A stretch of DNA of 64,000 nt from Roseiarcus sp963730555 (GTDB taxonomy: Bacteria; Pseudomonadota; Alphaproteobacteria; Rhizobiales; Beijerinckiaceae): NCBI GenBank assembly GCA_963730555.1, contig CAVSSS010000016.1, forward strand, positions 88,509 through 152,508, written 5' to 3'. Numbering within the stretch: the first letter of the stretch is position 1; the number at the start of each line of letters is the position of its first letter. A program made the translations under genes and the position numbers. The notes beneath the pieces were generated by a model. That model had not been told where the DNA came from. It saw nothing but the letters and a program-made list of their open reading frames with translations, and did no database searches. This document shows, piece by piece, positions 1-9,949 of the stretch.

Positions 1-408
1 CTTCAGCGCCTCTTCGTCGATCGGGGCGCCTTCATGAATGTCGATGGCGCGCCGCGTTGAGCCTTCGAGGCTCGAGTTGAAGAGGCGAGAAGTGTCGTCG
101 AGCGCGGCGCCCTTTGCGAAAGTCAACTTCACCACGGCCTTGTAGGTCTCGCCGGTGCAGAGGATTCCCCCGTGCGACCACACCGGAACGCCTCTCCATT
201 TCCACTCCTCGACCGCTTCCGGGTCAGCTTCCTTGATGAGCGCTCGCACCCGCGCGAGCGTCTCGCCGCGCCAGTCGTTGAGCGCCTTGATCCTCGCATC
301 GATCAGTTGAGAGGTGGAGACTTCTGTTCCTTCGTTCGGCGCGCCCGCCGATTTCGCAGAGGTCCCTTTAGCTCCGCCATGAGGCGTTTTGACCGCGAGC
401 CTGCTCAT
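1..408 (-). CDS. DUF1801 domain protein, 3' end outside window
   Basis: The frame is open from an ATG at 406-408 to the window edge, giving 136 codons without a stop. The middle of the protein carries the family-typical stretch VWSHGGILCTGETYKAVVK followed by LTFAKGA and a FNSSLEG segment, which I recognise as a DUF1801 (YdhG-like) domain; the biochemical function of this family is not established. Its start overlaps the stop of the upstream arsR-type gene in an ATGA junction, so the two genes are almost certainly co-transcribed and translationally coupled. Pairs of an ArsR regulator with a DUF1801 or SRPBCC protein are common in Rhizobiales. The C-terminus lies outside the window. Confidence 0.85.
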   Translation of the reverse strand, partial: MSRLAVKTPHGGAKGTSAKSAGAPNEGTEVSTSQLIDARIKALNDWRGETLARVRALIKEADPEAVEEWKWRGVPVWSHGGILCTGETYKAVVKLTFAKGAALDDTSRLFNSSLEGSTRRAIDIHEGAPIDEEALK

Positions 409-728
409 TGGTCCATCCTTTTAAGGAGATCTTCGAGGCCTTCGAACCGGCTCTCCCAGAAGCTTTTCATCTGGCTCGTCCAATCGATCAGCGGGCGCAG
501 CGCGCCGACCTCGGCGCTGTAGTGCGTCCGCCGGCCTTCGTGGCGGTCCCTCACAAGCCCGGCCAGCTTAAGGACCCCAAGGTGCTTCGAGACGGCGGGC
601 TGGGACACGTCCGCCTGAGCCGTCAGCGCCCCGACCGTCTGCTCCCCCTGGCGACAGAGGCGTTCGAAGATCGCCCGCCGCGTCGGATCGGCGAGCGTCC
701 GGAAGAGCATGTCGTGAGCGTCTGGCAT
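405..728 (-). CDS. ArsR-family transcriptional regulator
   Basis: A 107-residue winged-helix regulator. The N-terminus has the family motif LADPTRRAIFERL, followed by a helix-turn-helix with the recognition segment SQPAVSKHLGVLK at about residues 42-54 and the wing GLVRDRHEGRRTHY. No cysteine or histidine cluster for metal binding is evident, so it belongs with the non-metal ArsR proteins that sit beside SRPBCC or DUF1801 genes rather than with the arsenic/zinc sensors. It is the first gene of a two-gene operon with the DUF1801 gene (ATGA overlap). A perfect 12-bp palindrome lies 36-47 bp upstream of the start and may be the autoregulatory operator. Confidence 0.9.
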   Translation of the reverse strand: MPDAHDMLFRTLADPTRRAIFERLCRQGEQTVGALTAQADVSQPAVSKHLGVLKLAGLVRDRHEGRRTHYSAEVGALRPLIDWTSQMKSFWESRFEGLEDLLKRMDQ

Positions 729-763
729 CTGATAACTCGGCGGCTATGATTTGATCCATAACC

Positions 764-775
764 TCATAGCTATGA
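764..775. promoter_or_regulatory. 12-bp palindrome, candidate ArsR operator
   Basis: TCATAGCTATGA is a perfect inverted repeat in the AT-richer gap between the minus-strand arsR gene and the plus-strand kinase operon, 36 bp upstream of the arsR ATG. ArsR-family proteins bind such short symmetric sites over their own promoters, so autorepression is the obvious inference. No binding evidence is available from sequence alone. Confidence 0.45.
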
Positions 776-912
776 ATTAGTCAAGGATGGATCCGCGTGG
801 ACCCTCGCTTGCAAAATAACTTCAACCCATCCGAGATGGGGCGCCGACCTTTTCCTTGGCGGATAAGTCGAATAGCCTGCGCGCAGAACGGAAGTTCGCG
901 GAGGCGAGCGCA

Positions 913-3900
913 ATGTCACTGACGCGCAAGGCGCTGACCGCCGCAAAAACGGATGGCAAACCAAAGCGCCAGGATTTGGTCCAGGCGCTCGCCGAGCGCG
1001 ACGCGGAATTGGCGGAAGCGCGCCGCGAAAACACGCGTCTGTTCGACGAACTTCAGATGAAGTCGCGCGACCTTGAGGAGGCGCTGGAGCAGCAGGCCGC
1101 GACGGGGGACGTCCTCAAAATCATCAGCCGCTCCCCCGCCCTGGCGCTGCCGGAGGTCTTGCAGGTGCTGATCGTCTCGGCGGTGAAACTCTGCGCCGAT
1201 GATGGCGTCATTTACCTCAAGCGTGGCGATGTCTTCGTGGCCGAGGCGGACTTTGAGGGCGATGCGAAGAAGATCAACGCCCGGAACCTGACGCCGAGGC
1301 GGCCGGGCCGCGACTCGGTGACCGGTCGTGTAGCCCTGTCCGGGCAAGTCGAACAGATCCCGGACAACCTGGCCGACCCGGAATTTACCGTCGCGCCCGC
1401 GCTTCGCCTCAAAGGAATCCGGTCGATCCTGGGCGTGCCGCTTCTGCGGGGCGGCGAGGTCGCGGGCGTGTTCGTTCTCGGTCGCCGCGAGCCGGGCCCG
1501 TTCAGCGATCGCGCCGTCGAACAAGCGCGCACGTTCGCCGACCAGGCCGTGATCGCCACCGAGAACGCGCGGCTGTTCAACGAGGTTCAGGACAAGACCC
1601 GCGGCCTCGAGGAATCGCTCGCGCAGCAGACGGCGACCGCCGACGTGCTCAAGGCGATCAGCCGGACAGCCTTTGACCTCGATACCGTGCTCGAAACGCT
1701 GATCACCACAGCCTCGCGTCTGTGCGACGCGAGGCATGGCCAAATCTTCCGCCGCCATGGAGACGCCTACCGCTACGCCGCAAGTCAGATGGAAGTTGCT
1801 CCTGCCTACCTTCAGCATGAGCAGGCCGCGGAGATCCGGCCAGGACGCGGGACATTGGTCGGACGCGTCGCTTTGGAGAACCGAACGGTCGAGATCGCGG
1901 ACGCCTGGAACGATCCTGAATATGCGGAGAAAGAAGAGGTTCGCCAAAGCAACCTGCGCGCCATGCTCGGCGTGCCGCTCATGCGGGATGGTGAACCGAT
2001 CGGCGCCTTTGCGCTCGCGCGCAACGAGCCAATTCCGTTCACGCCACGCCAGGTCGAACTGGTTACGATTTTCGCCGACCAGGCGGTAATCGCGATTGAG
2101 AACGTACGCCTGTTCGACGAGGTGCAGGCCAAGACGCGCGACCTCGAGGAATCGCTCGATCGCCAGACCGCGACCTCCGAAATCCTGCGCGTCATCAGCC
2201 AGTCGCCGACCGACGCGGGCCCCGTGTTCGATCGCATCGTGACAACCGCCGCGCGCTTGCTGCATTACGATTACGCCTACGTGATCCTCACGGACGGCAA
2301 GCAATGGCGGCCCGTGGCCGGCGCGACCCCCGGCGGCGCGCGGCCGGAAAGGCTGCCGGACCAGTATCCCGTCAATCCAAGCGCGGATTTTCCGTCCCGC
2401 GCCATCGCCTCCAAAGCGATGGTTCACTTACCGGACTGGTCGCTCATCGACCTGCCCGCGATCGAGAGCCAGGTGCGGGACATTTTGGGCGCCCAGTCCT
2501 CGCTCTATCTGCCTTTCTTGAGAGACAGCGAGTGCGTGGGCCTGCTCGCGTTCGTGAGCCGGCGTGCTCATGCCTTCGGCCCTGCGGAGATCGCGCAAGC
2601 TGAAATCATTTCGCGACCAGGCCCTGATCGCGATCGAAAACGCCCGGCTGTTCAACGAAACGCAAGAATCCCTCGCGCAGCAGACCGCGACCGCGGACGT
2701 GCTGAAGGTGATCAGCCGCTCGGCGTTCGATCTGCAGGCCGTATTTGATACTCTCATCGCCTCGGCGGTTGAGCTGAGCGGGTCGCATAGCGGCGCGATC
2801 TGCGTGCGTGACGGGGAGATTTTCCGCTATCGGTCGTCTTCCGGACCTGGCGCGAGCTCGGAGTTGCACAATTATCTCGTCGAACACCCGGCGAATCCGG
2901 GGCGCGAATCGATCGTCGGACGCGCGGTTTTGTCCCGACAAATTGAGCAGATTCCGGACATTCGTGAGGACTCAGAATATTCGGTTCCGATAAACACCCG
3001 TGGCAATCCCGCGCGCGGCCTGGTTGGGGTGCCCCTCCTCGGGAAGGACAGGGTCGAAGGGGCCATCGTCCTCACGCGTCTCGAGCCCGGCGCCTTCCCC
3101 AAGCGCCAGATCGAAATCTTGCAGACCTTCGCCGACCAGGCCGTCATCGCGATCGAAAACGCGCGCCTGTTCGACGAAGTGCAGGCAAAGACGCGCGACC
3201 TCGAGGAATCGCTTCAGCAGCAGACCGCGACCGCGGACGTGCTGAAAGTCATTAGCCGTTCGGCATTCGATTTGGACACGGTCCTGAAGACGCTCGCCGA
3301 TTCCGCGCAGTCGCTCAGCGGAGCGACGGGCGTGCTGGTCCTGTTGCGTGACGGCGAGTTCGTACGGCTTCGAGCCGAGTCCGGGTGTACCCCTCAACAT
3401 AGAGAATATGTTGCGGCGCATCCTTTTCGGCCGGGCAGGGAAACCGTTACCGGGCGCGTGTTGATAACTGGCGAGGCGGTACACATCCCCGATGTGCTCG
3501 CAGACCCCGACTACGAATACGGCATCGGGCCTCAGGTCGGTAACTATCGCGCGACCTTCGGCGCCCCCTTGATTCGCAACGGCATAGTGGACGGCGTCTT
3601 CACGCTGTTGCGCCCCGAGCCGGGCGCGTTCACGCCGCGCCAGATCGAACTGGTGCGAACCTTCGCTGACCAGGCGGTGATCGCAATCGAGAACACGCGG
3701 CTGTTCGACGAGGTGCAGGCGAAGACGCGCGATCTGCAGGCGTCTCTGGAGCAGCAGACGGCGACGGCGGATGTGCTCAAGGTCATTTCCCGCTCGGCGT
3801 TCGACCTGCAGGCGGTGTTCGACACGCTCATTTCCTCCGCGATCGCGCTGATTGGCGCGGATCAGGGGTCTCTCTGGATGCGGGATGGCGACCTGTTCCG

Positions 3901-6172
3901 GTTTCGCGCCTATCATGGTCATTCGCCGGATTATGTGGCGTGGGTCGAGGACCACCCTTTGCGAGCGGGACGATCCTCTTCGGTCGGGCGGGTCGCCATG
4001 ACCAAACAGGCCGCTTTGATCCCGGATGTGCTCAAAGACCTCGAGTACACGCCGCCAGCCAACGCCATGATGGGCGTCCGGTCGGTGCTCGCCGCTCCCC
4101 TGTTGCGCCACGGTGAGGTTGAGGGGGTTTTCGTCATCTTCCGCAAGGTCCCTGGCGACTTCTCGCAGCGCCAGATCGAGCTCGTCCAGACGTTTGCCGA
4201 CCAGGCGATGATCGCGATCGAGAATGTGCGCCTGTTCGACGAAGTGCAGGCGAAGACGCGCGACCTCGAGGAATCGCTTCAGCAGCAGACAGCGACCGCC
4301 GACGTTTTAAAGGTGATCAGTCGCTCCGCGTTCGACCTGCCGGCGGTGCTGCGCACGCTGGTCGAGTCGGCGGCCAAACTCTGCGACGCAGATAAGGCGA
4401 CGATCACCCGCGAGATCAACGGCGTCTACTACCGCGCAGAATCGTACGGGTTTTCCGAGGAGTTCATGGGCCAAGTCCGCAACATACCTGTGGCTCCCGA
4501 GCGCGGCTCGATCACTGGGCTGGCCATGCTGGAAGGCAAAGCGATTCAGGTGGAAGACGTCGAGGCCGACCCCGAATATTGGCCTAAGAACTTCGCTAAG
4601 CCAGGCGAACTCCGTACCGGCCTCGGCATTCCGATGATGCGCAACGGCGCCCCAATCGGCGTGCTTGCTTTGATGCGCACCAAGGTTCGCCCTTTCAACG
4701 CCAAGCAGATCGAGCTCGTTCAGACCTTCGCCGACCAAGCCGTCATCGCCATCGAAAACGCGCGCCTGTTCGACGAGGTGCAGCACAAGACACGCGACCT
4801 TGAGGAGGCGCTTCAACAGCAGACGGCGACCGCCGACGTGCTGAAAGTCATCAGCCGGTCGGCGTTTGACCTGCAAGCGGTGCTGACGACTCTCGCAGAA
4901 TCGGCGCGGGAGCTCTGCGGGGCGTCGTTCGCGACGCTTTTTATGCGCGAGCTCGACGCTGACGAAATGCGGCTCAGAGCGGAATCGGGCTGCACCCCCG
5001 AGATCGTCGCTTTCCTGCACGCCCATCCGATCAGGGCCGGCCGCGAGACCTTCACCGGCAGAGTGATGCTGAGCGGGGAAACGGTGCACCTGCCCGACGT
5101 GCTTGCCGATCCGGAATACGATTTCGGCGACGCGCCGCGCATCGGCAACTACCGCACGCTGCTCGGCGTTCCTCTTTTGCGCGACGGTCAGGTCGAGGGC
5201 GTCTTCGCGCTCGCCCGGCCCAAGCCAGCGCCATTTACCGCACGGCAAATCGAAATGGTGCGCGCCTTCGCCGACCAGGCCGTCATCGCCATCGAGAATT
5301 CGCGGCTATTCGAAGAAGTCCAGGCGCGGACGCGAGAACTCGCCGCCTCGCTCGACGACCTGCGCAAGGCGCAGGACCGCCTCATCCAGTCGGAGAAGCT
5401 CGCCTCCCTCGGCCAGCTCACCGCAGGCATCGCGCATGAGATCAAGAACCCGCTCAATTTCATCAACAATTACTCGGCGCTGTCGCGCGAGCTCGTCGAC
5501 GAGCTTGCCGACGCGATCAAAGGCGCCGCCGTCAACGAAGCGGCGCACGGCGAGGCGGACGAATTGATCGGCGCCATCGGCGGCAACCTTGACAAGATTG
5601 TCCAACACGGCAAGCGCGCCAATTCGATCGTCAAGAACATGCTCTTGCATTCGCGCGAGGGCTCGGGCGAACGGTCGACGACCAACATCAACACGATGGT
5701 CGAGGAGGCGCTTAATCTGGCCTATCACGGCGCGCGGGCGGAGAAGCCTGGCTTCAACGTGACGATCGTCAAATCGCTCGACCCGAACGCCGGCGCCGCC
5801 GACGTCTACCCCCAAGAGATCACCCGGGTGCTCCTGAACTTGATTTCAAACGGATTCTACGCGACGAGCAAGCGCAAGCAGACCGCGGGAGACGCCTATG
5901 AACCCACGATCAGCGCCTCGACGCGCGACCTTGGGCCAAAGGTCGAGATCGCGATCCGCGACAATGGAACGGGCATTCCGGACGAAGTGAAGGCGAAGAT
6001 GTTCAACCCGTTCTTCACCACCAAGCCTGCCGGCGAAGGCACCGGCCTCGGCCTTTCGCTGAGCCATGACATCGTGGTCAAGCAGCATGGCGGCGCGATC
6101 GAGGTCTCATCCGAGCCGGACGCGTTCACCGAGTTCACGATCGTGTTGCCACGGGGCGCGGTTGCACTATGA
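913..6172 (+). CDS. Histidine kinase with eight tandem GAF domains (one frameshift)
   Basis: Cytoplasmic sensor kinase of about 1750 residues after correcting one frameshift. Eight GAF domains lie at roughly 1135-1570, 1660-2105, 2205-2640, 2730-3165, 3270-3700, 3810-4225, 4335-4765 and 4875-5305. Each ends in a FADQAVIAIEN-type helix and a coiled linker containing QTATADVLKVISRS. A HisKA domain follows with the H-box GIAHEIKNPLNFI (His codon 5435-5437), then an HATPase domain with N-box LNLISNG, DNGTGIP and GTGLGLS. There is no transmembrane segment, so it should sense soluble ligands. The ATG at 913 has GGAGG 8 bp upstream; a TTG at 856 is an in-frame alternative. The frame changes at the AAA run 2603-2605, where removing one A restores AE-SFRDQALIAIEN. 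The gene overlaps the next one by ATGA. Confidence 0.88.
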
Positions 6173-6564
6173 GCGGGCTCATCCTGGTCGTCGACGACGA
6201 GCCCGATGTCGCGGATCTGTTCCGCCAGCAATTCCGCAAGGAGTTGCGCGCCTCGCGCTTCGTCATGGAATTCGCGCTGAGCGCTACGGACGCATTGGAG
6301 CGTGTCCGCGCTGCGGAGGCCAAGCTTATTCTCATCCTTTCGGACATCAACATGCCGGGGATGAGCGGCCTCGACCTCTTGCCGCGCGCGAGGCTCGAGC
6401 GGCCGGACGTCCCGGTCATCATGATCACCGCTTACGGCGATGATGAGACGCGGCGGAAGGCGGCGGAGGCGGGAGCTGCGGGGCTGTTCACCAAGCCGAT
6501 CGACTTCCCGGAGCTCCGCGGCGAAATCGGACGCCGGCTGGACGCGACCGCAAGTCCCTCATGA
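6169..6564 (+). CDS. Stand-alone response-regulator receiver
   Basis: A 131-residue receiver domain with nothing attached. The acidic pair is in VVDDEPD (residues 8-10), the phospho-acceptor is Asp59 in SDINMPG, and the conserved Thr and Lys are near residues 87 and 109 (ITAYG, FTKPID). It starts inside the stop of the eight-GAF kinase (ATGA) and ends overlapping the start of the receiver-cyclase by 4 bp, so the three genes form a tightly coupled operon. With no output domain it may act as a phosphate shuttle or sink, or regulate by protein contact, between the kinase and the cyclase; that role is inferred. Confidence 0.93.
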   Translation: MSGLILVVDDEPDVADLFRQQFRKELRASRFVMEFALSATDALERVRAAEAKLILILSDINMPGMSGLDLLPRARLERPDVPVIMITAYGDDETRRKAAEAGAAGLFTKPIDFPELRGEIGRRLDATASPS

Positions 6565-7811
6565 CGGCGAAAGTCCTTGTCGTCGATGATGAGCCCGACC
6601 TTGAAGACCTGGTCCGGCAGCGGTTTCGCCGTCAGATCAAAGAGGGCTCGATCGCATTCGGGTTCGCGCGCGACGGCGTGGAGGCCTTGGCTCAGCTCGC
6701 CGCCCAAGGTGATTTCGACATGGTCGTCTCCGACATCAACATGCCGCGCATGGACGGACTGACGCTGCTCGCCAAGCTGCAGGAAGAGGCGACGAAGTTT
6801 TCGACCGTGATCGTCTCCGCCTATGGCGACATGGCCAATATCCGCACGGCTATGAACCGGGGCGCGTTCGATTTCCTTACGAAGCCAATTGACTTCACTG
6901 ACTTCGAGGCCACGCTCCGCAAGACGATCGCCCATGTCGCCCATCTCAAGGACGCACGTCAGCGCCAAGCGGAAGCCGAGCGCGCGCATGCGTCGCTATC
7001 GCGCTATTTTTCGCCCAACCTCGCGCGGAGTCTCGCGGCCGATGAGAACGCGCTCGCGCCCGGCGGCGAGCGCCGCGAGATCGCGACTCTGTTCACCGAC
7101 ATCGCCGGATTCACGCCTCTGGTCGAATCGCTCGATCCCAAACGACTTACGGAGCTTCTCAGCGGCTATCTCGAAGGCATGACTGAAGTCGCGTTCACTT
7201 ACGAGGGCACGGTTGCGAAGATCATCGGGGACGCGATCCATGTGCTGTTCGGCGCGCCCGCCGATCAGCCCGACGCCGCAAGCCGGGCCATCGCCTGCGC
7301 GCTCGCGCTCGATGCTCACGCCGAACGCTATCGGCAGGAATGGATCGCGCGCGGCGCGCCGCTTGGCGTCACACGCGTCGGCGTTCATGCCGGACCCGCG
7401 ATTGTCGGCAATTTCGGCGGCGGCCGGCTCTACGACTACACAGCTTACGGCGACACCATCAACACGGCCGCGCGCCTCGAGGCGGCCAACAAGCAGCTCG
7501 GCACGCGCATCTGCGTCAGCGCCGCCGCCGCGGAGCGCGCAGAAGGGTTTGTCGGCCGCCCCGTCGGCGATCTTCTGCTCAGGGGACGGACCGAGCCGAT
7601 GCGGGTGTTCGAGCCGCTGCGGCCCGAGGAGCGCAAAAGCCGCCATGCCTTGGCCTATGCCGACGCCTTCGCGAAGCTTGAGGCGCGCGATCCGGGCGCG
7701 CTCGCCGCTTTCGCCGCATTGGTCGGCAAATCCCCCGCGGACGCGCTTGCGCAGTACCACTTGAGGCGACTGCTCAATGGGAGAAGCGGGACGCGAATCG
7801 AAATGGCGTAA
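6561..7811 (+). CDS. Receiver-linked class III adenylate cyclase
   Basis: A 416-residue protein with an N-terminal receiver (VVDDEPD; acceptor Asp58 in SDINMPR; FLTKPIDF near residue 110) joined by a helical linker to a class III nucleotide cyclase domain from about residue 170. Metal-binding aspartates are visible in LFTDIAGF and KIIGDAIHVLF, and the substrate/transition-state segment reads YDYTAYGDTINTAARLE, which fits ATP rather than GTP and keeps the Asn and Arg needed for catalysis. Phosphorylation of the receiver presumably gates cAMP production. As last gene of the operon it is the likely output of the eight-GAF kinase. The start overlaps the preceding receiver gene by ATGA. Confidence 0.93.
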   Translation: MTAKVLVVDDEPDLEDLVRQRFRRQIKEGSIAFGFARDGVEALAQLAAQGDFDMVVSDINMPRMDGLTLLAKLQEEATKFSTVIVSAYGDMANIRTAMNRGAFDFLTKPIDFTDFEATLRKTIAHVAHLKDARQRQAEAERAHASLSRYFSPNLARSLAADENALAPGGERREIATLFTDIAGFTPLVESLDPKRLTELLSGYLEGMTEVAFTYEGTVAKIIGDAIHVLFGAPADQPDAASRAIACALALDAHAERYRQEWIARGAPLGVTRVGVHAGPAIVGNFGGGRLYDYTAYGDTINTAARLEAANKQLGTRICVSAAAAERAEGFVGRPVGDLLLRGRTEPMRVFEPLRPEERKSRHALAYADAFAKLEARDPGALAAFAALVGKSPADALAQYHLRRLLNGRSGTRIEMA

Positions 7812-7923
7812 GAGAGGGCGCGCCGCGTTCCTCCGGGCCATCGGCGAATGGCTGCTATTTGCGCAATCGAGCTATTGCAGCGAGCACGGCAGGACCGCGG
7901 GAGCCACGCCTCCGTGATCCGGA

Positions 7924-9363
7924 ATGGTTCCCCTTAGCCAAACCCACGATCACTGTCGATCGGCCAAGCCCTTGTTTGGCCGATCGATCTGGGCGACCAT
8001 TGCAAGAATTGTCCGTCGGCGCCTTGAAGGACGAGCAGCATTCATATCGATTCCTCGGACGCCCAAACCGAAGGCGCCGCCCGCGGCGCACTCCGACCCG
8101 CGGGATGAGGACGCTCGCCGTTTCACCCGTCGGAGCTTGTTCGGAGCGAGCGCGGGCGCCGCGGCCGCGGCGATCGTTTCTCGCCCCGCCCTGGCGCAAG
8201 AGGGCGACAACCTCCCGCCCTCGGTCCCGGAATGGCAGCTCGAACCTGGCGAGGAGACGCTGAGCCACCCTTATGGGCGGCCATCCAAGTTCGAAGCCAA
8301 TGTCGTGCGCCGCTATCGCCAGGGCTTGCCCGCGCCGCCGACGCGGCTCTCGTCATTCAGCCTGACGCCGCTGCAGGCCCTGCACGGAATCATCACCCCG
8401 AACGGCCTTCATTATGAGCGCCACCATGCCGGGATTCCGACGATCGATCCGTCCGAGCACCGGCTGATGGTGCATGGATTGGTCGAGCGGCCGCTCATCT
8501 TCACCATGGAGGAATTGACGCGATTTCCCTCCGTGTCGCGTGTCCACTTTCTCGAATGCTCCGGCAACACTCAGAACTGGGGCGCGCCGAAACCGGAGCT
8601 GACGGCGCAGGACACCCACGGACTGCTCAGCTGCTGCGAATGGACCGGCGTTCCCCTCGCGACCGTGCTGGCGGAAGCGGGCGTCAAGCCGCAAGCGAAA
8701 TGGATGCTGGCCGAAGGCGCCGACGCGGCTGCGATGACGCGCAGCATCCCGATCGAAAAGGCGCTCGACGACGCGCTGCTCGCCTATGCGCAGAATGGCG
8801 AGAGCTTAAGGCCGGAGCAAGGCTATCCGCTCCGCCTGCTGCTGCCGGGATACGAGGGCAACACCAATGTCAAATGGCTCCGGCGCCTCAAGCTTGGGAC
8901 CGAACCCTTTCAAACACGCGAGGAAACATCCAAGTACACCTTGCTTATGCCTGACGGCGTGGCGCGCCAGTTCAATTTCGTCATGGAGGCGAAGTCGGTC
9001 ATCACGTTTCCGTCCGGCGGACATCGACTTGGGGCGCCTGGATTCTACGAGATCTCGGGCCTCGCCTGGTCGGGCACGGGAAAAGTCGCGCGAGTTGAAG
9101 TGTCGACGGACGGCGGCGCTTCGTGGCGTGATGCGACGCTGCAAGAGCCAGTCATGTCGAAGTGCCTGACCCGGTTTCGTGCGCCCTGGCGCTGGGACGG
9201 AGGTCCCGCGACGCTGGCGAGCCGCGTCACAGATGAGAGCGGCTACGTGCAGCCGACGCGCGAGGCGCTCATCAAGGTGCGCGACGTGCGGTCCTACTAC
9301 CACTACAACGCGATTCAGAACTGGAGCGTCGCGGCTGGCGGGGCGGTGACCAATGCCGGATAG
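7924..9363 (+). CDS. soxC: SoxC-like sulfane dehydrogenase, molybdenum subunit
   Basis: A 479-residue exported molybdopterin oxidoreductase of the sulfite oxidase family. A twin-arginine motif (TRRSLFGASAG) at about residues 68-78 is followed by a hydrophobic stretch and an AQEGD cleavage region. The Mo-ligating cysteine is probably Cys212 in HFLECSGNTQNWG. The insert GLLSCCEWTGVPL and the C-terminal Mo-co dimerisation domain match SoxC rather than YedY or SorA. The only ATG, at 7924, leaves an unusually long stretch before the Tat motif, so the true start may be later at a non-ATG codon. It overlaps the cytochrome gene that follows, the normal soxC-soxD arrangement. No soxXYZAB genes are seen here. 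Confidence 0.88.
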   Translation: MVPLSQTHDHCRSAKPLFGRSIWATIARIVRRRLEGRAAFISIPRTPKPKAPPAAHSDPRDEDARRFTRRSLFGASAGAAAAAIVSRPALAQEGDNLPPSVPEWQLEPGEETLSHPYGRPSKFEANVVRRYRQGLPAPPTRLSSFSLTPLQALHGIITPNGLHYERHHAGIPTIDPSEHRLMVHGLVERPLIFTMEELTRFPSVSRVHFLECSGNTQNWGAPKPELTAQDTHGLLSCCEWTGVPLATVLAEAGVKPQAKWMLAEGADAAAMTRSIPIEKALDDALLAYAQNGESLRPEQGYPLRLLLPGYEGNTNVKWLRRLKLGTEPFQTREETSKYTLLMPDGVARQFNFVMEAKSVITFPSGGHRLGAPGFYEISGLAWSGTGKVARVEVSTDGGASWRDATLQEPVMSKCLTRFRAPWRWDGGPATLASRVTDESGYVQPTREALIKVRDVRSYYHYNAIQNWSVAAGGAVTNAG

Positions 9364-9904
9364 AATTGCCTTCTGCATCGCGCTCGCAATCGCCGCGGCC
9401 TTGACGTCCGGCGCCGTCGGCGCCGCCGAGCGTTACGGCTTGGGCCAACCGGCGACGCCCGAGGAGATCAAAGGCTGGAACATCGACATCTCGCCCGACG
9501 GCGCGGGATTGCCGCCTGGACGCGGCGACGTCCGGCAGGGCGAGGCCATCTTCGCCGCGAAATGCGCGAGCTGCCATGGGCCCCCTGGCGAGGGCAAGCC
9601 GATGGCGCGGTTGGCTGGCGGCATCGACACGCTCGGCGATAAGAAGCCTGAAAAGACTGTCGGCAGTTATTGGCCCTATGCGACGACGCTGTTTGATTAT
9701 GTTCGACGCGCCATGCCGCTCAACGCGCCGCAGTCGCTCACCCCCGACGAAGTCTATGCCGTTTCGGCTTATGTGCTGTTCCTCAACGGGATTGTTCCAC
9801 AAGACGCGACGCTGGACGCCGACACTCTCGCCAAGATCAAGATGCCGAACCGCGACGGATTCGTGAGCGCCTATCCGACGTTGGGCGCGGGCGCGAAACC
9901 CTAA
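9353..9904 (+). CDS. soxD: SoxD-like c-type cytochrome subunit
   Basis: A 183-residue secreted cytochrome c: hydrophobic Sec signal (residues 5-23, ending SGAVGAAE) and one haem-binding site, CASCH at residues 71-75, followed by GPPGEGKP. A WPYATTLFDYVRRAMP segment towards the C-terminus, with its Met, fits the region carrying the axial ligand in SoxD and sulfite-dehydrogenase cytochromes. It overlaps the 3' end of soxC by 11 bp, so it very likely accepts electrons from that Mo subunit in the periplasm. It is much shorter than the diheme SoxD of Paracoccus, so a short monoheme variant, or the cytochrome partner of another sulfite dehydrogenase, is possible. Confidence 0.85.
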   Translation: MPDRIAFCIALAIAAALTSGAVGAAERYGLGQPATPEEIKGWNIDISPDGAGLPPGRGDVRQGEAIFAAKCASCHGPPGEGKPMARLAGGIDTLGDKKPEKTVGSYWPYATTLFDYVRRAMPLNAPQSLTPDEVYAVSAYVLFLNGIVPQDATLDADTLAKIKMPNRDGFVSAYPTLGAGAKP

Positions 9905-9949
9905 TAGTGGCGCCAAGTCACGCCCGACTGGCGCCTTAAGGGAGGAAAC

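Noticed and set aside
916..2427. 503-codon minus-strand frame opposite the GAF kinase
   Set aside because: Repeats in it mirror the GAF repeats on the other strand; no motifs of its own.
2600..5310. Regular repeats of about 540 nt resembling a repeat array
   Set aside because: They are the tandem GAF-plus-linker coding units, far too long and divergent for CRISPR.
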